DNA from: Actinomycetota bacterium
Lineage (GTDB): Bacteria > Actinomycetota > Actinomycetes > Mycobacteriales > Micromonosporaceae
Direction of reading: 5' to 3'
Length of the DNA stretch: 5,853 nucleotides
Assembly: GCA_005885115.1 (NCBI GenBank)
Contig: VAXX01000073.1
Span: 1 to 5,853 of the forward strand
The notes beneath the pieces are model-generated. The model worked only from the letters and a program-made list of their open reading frames with translations, made no database searches and had not been told where the DNA came from. Positions 1 to 5,853 of the stretch are shown in pieces. Positions within the stretch are counted from its first letter, which is position 1; each line of letters opens with the position of its first letter. Position numbers and translations under genes: made by a program.

Positions 1-501
1 ATCGCCGGACTGCTCAGCGACGCCAAGCAGCGCGGCAACCTGCTGGAACTGGCCGACCGGGTGTGGGACCACCTGGTCGAGCGGCAGCACCGGCACGGCG
101 CCGCCACCGCCCTGTGGGACCACGCGGTCGGGGCCTTCCCCGAAATGGACTCGCGCCGGCAGGAGCAGCCGTCCTGGTACTACACCGAACGGGTGGTACA
201 GGCGCTGGTCGTGGCGGCCAACGTGATCGACCGGCCGCCGCTGCGCAGTGACCGGATGACCGCCATCGCGCAGGAGCTGTTGAGCGAGGCCGAGCACCTG
301 TTCGACCGGGAGCTCATGCGTGGCAGCGCGGCCGGTGGTCCGGTGCTGGAGGAGACGGTCCGGCAGATCCGGGCGACCCTCCGGCGTACCCGCGAGGTGC
401 TGCCGGACCGGCCGGGCACCGCGGCGGTGCTGGCCAGCGACGTACTTCGCCGGCTGGACGAGCTGTCCGCCGGCCGTCAGAACGCCATCGAGGTGGGGTG
501 A
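1..501 (+). CDS. SCO2524 family protein, 3' fragment (function unknown)
   Basis: The reading frame is open from base 1 and ends at TGA 499-501, so only the C-terminal 166 residues are present; the real start lies left of the window. The visible part is soluble and looks mostly alpha-helical, with alternating acidic and arginine-rich stretches. A hydrophobic helix (TERVVQALVVAANVI, about residues 62-76 of the fragment) is followed by a helical C-terminus rich in Leu, Arg and Glu. There is no membrane segment and no catalytic motif that I recognise. The family assignment rests mainly on context: it directly precedes the variant P-loop gene, with 3 bases between its stop and the next GTG, as expected for the SCO2524 member of the SCO2521-SCO2525 cassette. 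The coding frame itself is secure; the family name is moderately supported, and the biochemical role is unknown. Confidence 0.7.
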   Translation: MAGLLSDAKQRGNLLELADRVWDHLVERQHRHGAATALWDHAVGAFPEMDSRRQEQPSWYYTERVVQALVVAANVIDRPPLRSDRMTAIAQELLSEAEHLFDRELMRGSAAGGPVLEETVRQIRATLRRTREVLPDRPGTAAVLASDVLRRLDELSAGRQNAIEVG

Positions 502-504
502 GTC

Positions 505-1422
505 GTGCTCGTCTTCGTGGCCTCCGACAAGGGTGGTACGGGCCGCTCCGTCACGAGCAGCAACCTGGTCTACCGCAGCGCCCTGCAGGGCGCTGCCGCG
601 TGCTACCTCGACTTCGACTTCGGTTCGCCGACGGCCGGCGCGATATTCAATCTCACCGATGTCTCGAACGGCACCCGCAACGGTGGGCTGCACTCGTACC
701 TGGAGGGGCGCTTCCCGGCCCCGGAGCGGCTGGACGTCTGGGCCACCTCCGACCGGGCCGGCCTGCGCAACCGGCCGCCCGGCGCCGGTCAGCTCGTCCT
801 GCTCCCCGGTGACCACGGCGGCTCGGAGTTCCAGACCAGCCCGGAGATCGCCCGGCTGTGCGGGGAGCTGTTCCTCCAACTCGCCGAGCAGTTCGACCTC
901 ATCGTCGTGGACCTGAGCGCCGGCCGGTCGTACGCGGTCGACATGGCCCTGGCCGCGACCGCCATGCCGTACGTACGGGACATCAAGTCCCGCTGGCTGG
1001 TCTTCCACCGGTGGACCCGCCAGCACGTACTCGCGGCGGCCAGCCTGGTGTACGACCAGGACGGCATCCTGGACACCGGCAAGCGGCACAAGCACGATCC
1101 CGAGGAACTGGCCGGGTCGCTGCGGTTCGTGCGTACCGCCGTCATCGACCCGGGCTCGGAGGAGCTGAGCGGGCTGCGCCCGGCGCAGATCGCGTTCCTC
1201 CGGGAGTGCGACCGCGACCTGGTGGACCACGCGAGCCGGCTGAACATCGGGCGTACCCGGGTGCTCGGCTCGATACCGCTGGATCCGCTGCTGCAATGGC
1301 GCGAGCAACTCATCTCCGACAACGACGTCTACAACCGGCGGATCGCGAACGCGGCGACGGTCGCCGCGTTCGAGAAGCTCGCCGTGGACCTGATCGATGA
1401 CGCCACGTGGGGGGTTGTGTAA
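505..1422 (+). CDS. SCO2523 family variant P-loop (ParA/MinD-like) protein
   Basis: A 305-residue protein of the SIMIBI ParA/MinD type. Seen: an N-terminal beta strand leads into the deviant Walker A DKGGTGRS (residues 8-15). The ParA 'signature' lysine is kept (Lys9), but the canonical P-loop lysine is replaced by Arg14. Then come LDFDFGSPTAG (35-45), matching the MinD/ParA switch region with Asp36/Asp38, a Walker B-like LIVVDLSAG (132-140) with Asp136, and a late VLGSIPLD (253-260) resembling the MinD nucleotide-base strand. Known: ParA/MinD proteins are dimeric ATPases that position DNA or protein partners or switch effectors on surfaces. Inferred: this one binds nucleotide but may hydrolyse it slowly or not at all. 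The GTG start at 505 fits the fold exactly and has G-rich Shine-Dalgarno-like sequence at 490-498. It lies 3 bases after the upstream stop and overlaps the next gene by one base, so it is cotranscribed with both. The family name comes from memory of the SCO2523 group. Confidence 0.88.
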   Translation: MLVFVASDKGGTGRSVTSSNLVYRSALQGAAACYLDFDFGSPTAGAIFNLTDVSNGTRNGGLHSYLEGRFPAPERLDVWATSDRAGLRNRPPGAGQLVLLPGDHGGSEFQTSPEIARLCGELFLQLAEQFDLIVVDLSAGRSYAVDMALAATAMPYVRDIKSRWLVFHRWTRQHVLAAASLVYDQDGILDTGKRHKHDPEELAGSLRFVRTAVIDPGSEELSGLRPAQIAFLRECDRDLVDHASRLNIGRTRVLGSIPLDPLLQWREQLISDNDVYNRRIANAATVAAFEKLAVDLIDDATWGVV

Positions 1423-2384
1423 TGATCCCCAACGTGGTCTTCGAGGAGGCGGACGCGCAGCGCAGCGTGGAGTCCGTACCGTTGTCCCATCTGTCGATCG
1501 AGCTTGGTCACTTCTACGCCGAGGACTTCGGCCCGGGAAACGACCAGCTCCAGCGGCACTTCGACCGGGTGGCGCCGTGGGCCGCGCAGGCCCGCACGGC
1601 GCTCCAGGCGCAGCTCCCGTTCGGCAGCAGGGCGCGGGTCAGCACCTGCTTCCTCATCGACGACTACTTCAACCGGTTCGGTGAGCCGGGCGAGGTGATC
1701 GACGTACTGACCCGGACCGCCGGGCAGCACGGGCTGACCATCGACTACATCGCCCGGGAAGCGGCGTGCGCACAGGCCGACGGGGTGCCGCTGGCGAAGC
1801 TGGTGGAGGGCCGGCTGGTCGCCGACCCGCCGCCCAACACGACCGGCGGCCGGCCACCGGCGACCGAGTCCGGTTGGCTGTGCAACGGCGAACGTACCCC
1901 GGGTCAGGGCAGCACACCGGCGATGAAGGCGCCCGCGACCTGGCGGCCGCCGGCCGAGAACGGCGCCAACCTGCACTCCATCTTCGTCGACGTCCAACTG
2001 TGGTCGGGCACCGACACCGACCGGATCTGGTCCTGCTCGTTCCTCGCCTCGGTGTGGCAGTTGATCCGCCTCGGGCTGCTGCGGCACCAGGGTGAGGTGG
2101 CGGTGCGGCCGTACCGGCTGGACGGGCCGGTACCCGGGGACTGGGACGAGCTGCCGGCCATCATGCAGATCAACCCGAAGGCCGCGCCGTTCAGCGCGTA
2201 CCGCACGATGTCCGTACTCCAGCCGCGGTTCCTGAGCGTGGAGCTGGCGGTCCGGACGATCCTGTCCCAGGTGTCGATCGACCTCGGGGTGATGGAGCAG
2301 GTCGCCAAGCGCAGCCGCAACGAGGGCATCGACCTGCCGGACGAGCTGATCAACCGGATCGGCTACGTCTTCATGAACAGCTGA
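1422..2384 (+). CDS. SCO2522 family protein (function unknown)
   Basis: A 320-residue soluble protein starting at ATG 1422, whose A is the last base of the upstream TAA (TAATG, translational coupling). A G-run at 1407-1414 serves as ribosome binding site 7 bases upstream. An in-frame GTG at 1407 would add five residues but lies inside the G-run and is less likely. Visible parts: an N-terminal region (1-130) with STCFLIDDYFNRFG at 74-87; a Pro/Gly/Thr-rich, probably disordered linker (about 134-182); and a C-terminal region (183-320) with an aromatic-rich segment around WSCSFLASVWQL (203-214). There is no Walker motif, no transmembrane helix and no enzyme motif that I recognise. It is the partner gene directly behind the variant P-loop protein, so a physical or functional interaction with it is a reasonable inference. 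The family name rests on cassette order (2524-2523-2522-2521) and general resemblance; function is unknown. Confidence 0.78.
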   Translation: MIPNVVFEEADAQRSVESVPLSHLSIELGHFYAEDFGPGNDQLQRHFDRVAPWAAQARTALQAQLPFGSRARVSTCFLIDDYFNRFGEPGEVIDVLTRTAGQHGLTIDYIAREAACAQADGVPLAKLVEGRLVADPPPNTTGGRPPATESGWLCNGERTPGQGSTPAMKAPATWRPPAENGANLHSIFVDVQLWSGTDTDRIWSCSFLASVWQLIRLGLLRHQGEVAVRPYRLDGPVPGDWDELPAIMQINPKAAPFSAYRTMSVLQPRFLSVELAVRTILSQVSIDLGVMEQVAKRSRNEGIDLPDELINRIGYVFMNS

Positions 2385-3325
2385 TCGGGGTCGTTCGGTG
2401 CCACGGCCTGGAGCAGGGCGATCGTACCGATGGCCAGTTGGTCGCGGATCCAGTTGACCGAGGCGTTCCACTGCCGGGTGAAGCCCGGCCGCTTCTCGAT
2501 GTCCTCCCAGACCGGGAGCACCCCGTCGGATACCCGCGCGCCGGGCATCCACAGGTGCAGCAGGTGCTCGATCGCCGGGCGGAGCCGGGCGATCTTGTCG
2601 ACCACCGGGCGGGGACTGGTCTGGGTCAGCTCCAGCAGGGCACTGAGCGTGGTCAGTAGCCAGTCGTGCAGCGCCAGGTCCTCGCACAGCCCGATCGCGT
2701 CGGGTACGTCGCCCGGCCCGACCGTCAACGCGAGCGTCCGCAAGGTATCCGTCTGGACGGTGAAGGTCCCCTCGGCCCGGGTCGGCGCCCCCTCGACCGC
2801 GGTGACCACCCAGCGCAGGCAGGTCCGTTGGGCCCGGAACGGCGGGCGCCGGTCGAGTTGGCTGGCCTGCTGGACGGTGTCCATCGCCCGGGTGCTGATC
2901 GCGCCGAGGTTGAGACTGTTCTGCCAGGCGCGTCCGGTGATGAACCCGCGACCGATGTCGGTCCAGTCCGGCTTGCCGACCGCCTCCAGGTGACCCGGTT
3001 GGGACAGGTAGTGCGACCACGGCAGGCGCCGGTTCTCCCGGCCGGTGGTGATTCTCGTGTGCGCCGAACCCTGCAGGATCCGGCCACCGGTGATGATCGC
3101 CCGGGACACCACGGTGCCGGCGCCGCGTACCTGCTTCCCGGTGTCGCTGGGCAGTCGGCAGTCCACGCCGGTGAGCAGGTCGGGGGAGACCGCGTACGGG
3201 GTCGGTCGCTGGGAACGCAGCACCCGCTCGCCCTCGCGCAGGTTGAGGATCCGGGCGCACTGGTCCGGGCGCAGCGCCGTCGCATGCTGGAGAAGTCCGG
3301 TGTGAACTTCGCCTACAGTCAGCAT
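2363..3325 (-). CDS. SCO2521 family protein (function unknown)
   Basis: A 320-residue protein on the opposite strand, starting at ATG (complement of 3323-3325) and ending at TAG (complement of 2363-2365). It converges on the SCO2522-like gene, with a 22-base overlap of the coding ends. The start is supported by a strong GGAGG (complement of 3330-3334) 4 bases upstream. The N-terminal half is rich in Gly, Arg and Thr, with strand-like stretches (for example TVVSRAIITGGRIL, 71-84). The C-terminal half from about residue 195 is alpha-helical, with long amphipathic helices such as DWLLTTLSALLELTQ (221-235) and a Trp-rich end (QWNASVNWIRDQL, 285-297). No catalytic motif, signal peptide or membrane span is evident. 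I assign it to the SCO2521 family from its position beside the SCO2523/2522-like pair. The divergent neighbour is a D-amino-acid oxidase. Function is unknown; the gene call is firm because the frame is uninterrupted over 963 bases and has a good ribosome binding site. Confidence 0.78.
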   Translation of the reverse strand: MLTVGEVHTGLLQHATALRPDQCARILNLREGERVLRSQRPTPYAVSPDLLTGVDCRLPSDTGKQVRGAGTVVSRAIITGGRILQGSAHTRITTGRENRRLPWSHYLSQPGHLEAVGKPDWTDIGRGFITGRAWQNSLNLGAISTRAMDTVQQASQLDRRPPFRAQRTCLRWVVTAVEGAPTRAEGTFTVQTDTLRTLALTVGPGDVPDAIGLCEDLALHDWLLTTLSALLELTQTSPRPVVDKIARLRPAIEHLLHLWMPGARVSDGVLPVWEDIEKRPGFTRQWNASVNWIRDQLAIGTIALLQAVAPNDPDQLFMKT

Positions 3326-3329
3326 GGAA

Positions 3330-3334
3330 CCTCC
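3330..3334 (-). promoter_or_regulatory. Ribosome binding site of the SCO2521-like gene
   Basis: The complement reads GGAGG, a perfect Shine-Dalgarno core, 4 bases upstream of the ATG at 3325-3323. It decides that start over the longer open frame that continues into the intergenic region. Confidence 0.75.
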
Positions 3335-3443
3335 GCTTCGGCCGACTTGTCGATTTCACCGCATGATGGTCGGGTGATGCAACTAGCCGTGGCGCCTCCG
3401 CCCTTGGCGATTCCACGCAGGGCACACGAACGACTTCTGCCCG

Positions 3444-3449
3444 TAGTCT
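3444..3449 (+). promoter_or_regulatory. Probable -10 box for a leaderless DAAO transcript
   Basis: TAGTCT matches the actinobacterial -10 pattern TANNNT and ends 6 bases before the GTG start at 3456. If transcription begins at that G, the box sits at -12 to -7, the ideal spacing. No Shine-Dalgarno sequence precedes the GTG, which fits a leaderless mRNA. No clear -35 hexamer is seen 17-19 bases upstream. The box lies inside a small inverted repeat, GTAG-TCT-CTAC (3443-3453). Confidence 0.55.
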
Positions 3450-3455
3450 CTACTA

Positions 3456-4421
3456 GTGACCTCCATCGAAGTCCTCGTGATCGGGGCCGGCGTGTCCGGG
3501 CTGACCACCGCGATCCTGTTGGCGGAGAGCGGGCTGCGGGTGGCGGTACGGACGCGGGAGCTGCCACGGGATACCCACTCCAGCGCGGCCGGAGCGATCT
3601 GGGGGCCGTTTCTGGCGACCCATCAACACCTCTCGAAGTGGAGCCTGGAGACCCTGGCTGCCCTGCGGGTACTCGCGGGCGATCCGGACACCGGCGTGAA
3701 GCTGCTCGACGGTCTGGAAGCGGCCCGGGGCACCGAGCCCGTGAGCGGCCCCGAACCGCCGGAGTGGATAACCCAGCTCGACGGTACGCCCTGCCCGCCA
3801 GGCCAGTTGCCGAAGGGCTTCGCGTACGGGTGGCGGTTCATCGCACCGGTCGCCAACATGCCGGCGTACCTGGACTACCTGACCGGGCGGCTGGCGAAGG
3901 CGGGTGCTGACCTGACCCTCGGTACGGTCACCTCGCTCGCCGACGCCGTACGGGAGGCACCGGTGGTGGTCAACTGCACCGGCCTGGGCGCGCGCGAGTT
4001 GGCCGGCGACGACGAGGTGGTACCGGTACGGGGTCAGTTGGTGATCGTGGAGAACCCGGGCATCGACCGGTTCTTCGGCGAACACGCCAGTGACTTCGGC
4101 GAACCGACGTACTTCCTGCCGCACGGTGACCACGTGGTGCTGGGCGGCACGGCCGAGCACGGGCGCGCCGACGTCGGCCACGACCACCGGGCGGCCGGCG
4201 CGATCGTGGACCGGTGCGCGGCCGTGGAACCGGCGCTGCGCCATGCCCGGGTGCTCAGTCACCGCGTCGGTATCCGGCCCAGCCGGTCGAGCGTACGGGT
4301 GGAGCACGTACCCGTGCACGGGCGCAGTGTCATCCACAACTACGGCCACGGCGGCAGCGGCTTCAGCCTCTCCTGGGGCTGCGCCCGCGAGGTGGTGCGG
4401 ATGGTCCACGCGGTCGCCTGA
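3456..4421 (+). CDS. FAD-dependent D-amino-acid oxidase (DAAO)
   Basis: A 321-residue flavoenzyme. DAAO enzymes oxidatively deaminate D-amino acids to 2-oxo acids, ammonia and hydrogen peroxide, using FAD. Seen: an N-terminal Rossmann motif VIGAGVSGL (8-16; GxGxxG at 10-15); the family segment HSSAAGAIWGPF (41-52); a TYFLPHG stretch (218-224) whose Tyr219 matches the substrate-side tyrosine of pig-kidney DAAO; GIRPSR (272-277), whose Arg274 matches the carboxylate-binding arginine; and a full DAO signature at 292-310 containing HNYGHGG, with the following Gly and Ala in place. These features fit DAAO or D-aspartate oxidase better than glycine oxidase ThiO. There is no signal peptide, so it is cytoplasmic. 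The length is slightly shorter than eukaryotic enzymes (about 340-350). The GTG start gives the usual short lead to the FAD-binding strand and appears leaderless. It is followed after 92 bases by the NACHT gene, which seems to have its own promoter. Substrate preference cannot be read from the sequence. Confidence 0.93.
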   Translation: MTSIEVLVIGAGVSGLTTAILLAESGLRVAVRTRELPRDTHSSAAGAIWGPFLATHQHLSKWSLETLAALRVLAGDPDTGVKLLDGLEAARGTEPVSGPEPPEWITQLDGTPCPPGQLPKGFAYGWRFIAPVANMPAYLDYLTGRLAKAGADLTLGTVTSLADAVREAPVVVNCTGLGARELAGDDEVVPVRGQLVIVENPGIDRFFGEHASDFGEPTYFLPHGDHVVLGGTAEHGRADVGHDHRAAGAIVDRCAAVEPALRHARVLSHRVGIRPSRSSVRVEHVPVHGRSVIHNYGHGGSGFSLSWGCAREVVRMVHAVA

Positions 4422-4513
4422 TCCACCTCGCATGGAACTCATCGCACAATCCCGGCTGGCTTCCCATTGCTACCGTGGAGGTGCGATCCGTCGCATACCC
4501 CTCGGAGTTGCTG
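4422..4513 (+). promoter_or_regulatory. Intergenic region and 5' leader of the NACHT gene
   Basis: This 92-base gap follows the oxidase stop. No terminator-like GC hairpin with a T-run is visible. A possible -10 box, TACCGT, lies at 4471-4476 and would place the transcript start near 4483, leaving a leader of about 31 bases; no -35 hexamer is recognisable. A short inverted repeat TGCGA-TCCG-TCGCA spans 4482-4495. TCGCAT or TCGCAC also occurs at 4428-4433, 4442-4447 and 4491-4496. This could be an operator but is too weak to call. Confidence 0.35.
4504..4507 (+). promoter_or_regulatory. Ribosome binding site supporting the TTG start at 4514
   Basis: GGAG lies 6 bases before TTG 4514, an ideal spacing. 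The competing in-frame GTG at 4481 has its GGAG directly abutting (4477-4480), too close to work. The next in-frame ATG (4613) would remove the first strand of the DUF4062 domain. Confidence 0.65.
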
Positions 4514-5853
4514 TTGACGACAGTCTATGTGTCTGCCACCTTCGCCGATCTGGCCGCGTGCCGCGAGGCCGTGCACGTGGCCGCCCGACGTCTGGAAATA
4601 GAGGACGTCGCGATGGAGGCGTATGTGGCGCACACCCAACAGCCACTGGAGCGGTGTCTTCAGGACGTGGCGCGCTGCGAGGTGTACATCGGCCTGTTCG
4701 CCTGGCGGTACGGGTTCGTGCCGGCCGGGCACGACCGGTCGATCACCGAGCTTGAGTACCGGGAGGCACTGGCCCGCGGCAAGCCGTGCTTCATCTTCCT
4801 GCTGCACGAGGACGCGCCGTGGCCGCGGGCCCTCGTCGACCGCGGCGAGGCCGGCGAGCAGATCGAGGCGCTGCGCGCGGAGCTGGCCGAACGGCATATG
4901 TGCGCCTTCTTCCGGGGCCCGGACGACCTGTCCGCGAAGGTGACCGCGGCGCTGGCCAACTACCTCAACGGTCGCCGGCTGCCGCCGGCGCTGGGCGAAC
5001 CGCCCGTGGCCGGCGGCGGGGTCCTCACCGACGAGACCCGGCAGGCGTACTACGACCGGCTGCGCCAGTGTTACGGCGGCGTGGAGTTGGACGCGCTGAC
5101 CCCCGCGCCGGCCGCCGACTACCTGCGGATCGGGCTCACCGCGGTGTTCGTCGAGCCGACCGCACGTGAGGACGCGCGACCCGAGCTGCCCCGCGACGGG
5201 CTGCGGCACACCGACGGTTCACTCCCGGCGGTGCCCGTCACCGACAGCCTGACCACCATCGACCTGGCCCAGCTGCACGCCTCGTACCAGGCCAAGCCGT
5301 CCTCGCAGCTGCTCGACCTACTCACCGACCCGACCCATCGGACCATCGTGCTGCTCGGCGACCCGGGCGCGGGCAAGTCCGCGGTGACCCGCTACCTCGC
5401 GCTGTCCCTGGCCGGCGGGACCGAGGAGCCCCGGCTGGAGCCGCTGGCCGGCTACCTGCCGCTGCTGATCGAGCTGCGGTCCTACATCGGCCTGGTCAAC
5501 GACGGGCGGTGTGACAGCTTCCTGGACTACCTGGGCCACCGGGCGCGTACCGACGGTCTGGGCATCCCCAAGACCGAACTGGAGCACTACCTGCGCTCCG
5601 GCGGGCCGGCCCTGGTGCTTTTCGACGGCCTGGACGAGGTGTTCGAACCACACCGGCGGGAGGACGTGACCAACCGGATCGCCGCGTTCGCGGCGGAGTT
5701 CCCGGCGGTACGGGTGCTGGTGACCGCGCGGGTCATCGGGTACAGCCGGCGGGCGCTGACCGACGCCGGGTTCGACCACTTCACCCTGGAGGACTTCGAC
5801 GAGGCGCAGATCGCCGGGTTTCTCCGGCACTGGTACGAGCTGGCGCTGCCCGA
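4514..5853 (+). CDS. DUF4062-NACHT STAND NTPase, 5' part (NLR-like)
   Basis: The frame is open from TTG 4514 to the window edge (446 codons plus two bases), so the C-terminus is missing. Residues 4-96 form a DUF4062 domain. It has the typical opening strand and SxTFxDL motif (VYVSATFADLAACRE, 4-18), then the MEAY stretch (34-37), the YIGLFAWRYG core (58-67) and SITELEYREAL (76-86). A linker (about 140-255) leads to a NACHT NTPase: Walker A GDPGAGKS (282-289), Walker B LVLFDGLDE (367-375) with the extra small residue and acidic pair usual in NACHT, sensor-1-like VLVTAR (401-406), and the start of the helical ARC region (FTLEDFDEAQIAGFLRHWY, 424-442). All key nucleotide-binding residues are present. 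STAND NTPases bind a trigger through a C-terminal region and oligomerise with ATP. Bacterial NACHT proteins include proven antiphage systems, but many are untested. Here the effector role of DUF4062 is inference, and the sensor part lies beyond 5853. Confidence 0.92.
   Translation, partial: MTTVYVSATFADLAACREAVHVAARRLEIEDVAMEAYVAHTQQPLERCLQDVARCEVYIGLFAWRYGFVPAGHDRSITELEYREALARGKPCFIFLLHEDAPWPRALVDRGEAGEQIEALRAELAERHMCAFFRGPDDLSAKVTAALANYLNGRRLPPALGEPPVAGGGVLTDETRQAYYDRLRQCYGGVELDALTPAPAADYLRIGLTAVFVEPTAREDARPELPRDGLRHTDGSLPAVPVTDSLTTIDLAQLHASYQAKPSSQLLDLLTDPTHRTIVLLGDPGAGKSAVTRYLALSLAGGTEEPRLEPLAGYLPLLIELRSYIGLVNDGRCDSFLDYLGHRARTDGLGIPKTELEHYLRSGGPALVLFDGLDEVFEPHRREDVTNRIAAFAAEFPAVRVLVTARVIGYSRRALTDAGFDHFTLEDFDEAQIAGFLRHWYELALP

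Larger units (their letters stand above)
3326..3455. promoter_or_regulatory. Divergent intergenic region between SCO2521-like gene and DAAO gene
   Basis: This 130-base gap separates two genes transcribed away from each other, so it must carry both promoters. On the + side a convincing -10 box is visible (separate entry). On the - side I see the ribosome binding site of the SCO2521-like gene but no box matching TANNNT at a sensible distance, so its promoter is unassigned. The stretch is less GC-rich than the coding DNA around it, as expected for a promoter region. Confidence 0.6.

Noticed and set aside
320..916. 198-codon + frame overlapping the first two genes
   Set aside because: It is a Ser/Arg/Pro-rich frame-shifted shadow of two genes that have better starts and recognisable content.
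505..1422. Chromosome or plasmid partition ParA with ParB and parS nearby
   Set aside because: The P-loop Lys is replaced by Arg, no ParB-like gene follows, and no parS-like palindrome was seen in the window.
1329..3425. 698-codon open frame on the - strand
   Set aside because: It overlies both the SCO2522-like gene and the real SCO2521-like gene in another frame. Its product is a low-complexity Arg/Pro/Gly-rich sequence typical of GC-rich shadow frames, and it has no domain motif.
2666..3910. 414-codon open frame on the + strand
   Set aside because: It is antisense to the SCO2521-like gene, crosses the promoter region and enters the oxidase gene out of frame; its composition is that of a shadow frame.
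3456..4421. Glycine oxidase ThiO of thiamine synthesis
   Set aside because: The C-terminal HNYGHGG signature and the GIRPSR motif fit DAAO better, and no thiamine genes lie nearby.
3453..4442. 329-codon open frame on the - strand opposite the oxidase
   Set aside because: The oxidase frame carries clear family motifs over its whole length, while the antisense product has none.
4439..5209. 256-codon open frame on the - strand opposite the NACHT gene
   Set aside because: DUF4062 motifs are clear on the + strand; the antisense frame is explained by GC-rich codon bias.

Overview
The window is high-GC DNA with dense, GC-ending codon use and many GTG/TTG starts. It reads as an actinomycete, and the protein style suggests Micromonosporaceae (inference; no marker gene is present). 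It holds five protein-coding genes, two of them on top of recognisable but little-studied conserved families, and no RNA genes, CRISPR array or insertion sequence that I can see.

Left part (1-3325): four genes that I match, from family memory and gene order, to the uncharacterised actinobacterial SCO2524-SCO2523-SCO2522-SCO2521 cassette. Three lie on the + strand in tight coupling: a 3' fragment of the SCO2524-like gene, then a ParA/MinD-like 'variant P-loop' protein (SCO2523-like, with Arg where the P-loop Lys should be), then the SCO2522-like protein, which overlaps its neighbour by one base (TAATG). The SCO2521-like gene faces them on the - strand, and its 3' end overlaps the SCO2522-like gene by 22 bp. 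The usual fifth member, a SAM-dependent methyltransferase (SCO2525-like), would be expected just left of the window. The biochemical function of the cassette is not known to me.

Middle (3326-4421): a 130 bp divergent promoter region, then a complete FAD-dependent D-amino-acid oxidase. It has an intact dinucleotide-binding motif and DAAO signature, and appears to be expressed from a leaderless GTG.

Right part (4422-5853): a 92 bp gap with a probable promoter and ribosome binding site, then the N-terminal 446 codons of a large DUF4062-NACHT STAND NTPase. It starts at TTG and runs off the window. This is an NLR-like architecture of the kind linked to bacterial immunity and signalling. Its C-terminal sensor or repeat region is not visible.

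The most interesting points are the Lys-to-Arg P-loop protein in an uncharacterised cassette and the neighbouring NLR-like NTPase. Whether they work together cannot be decided from this window.
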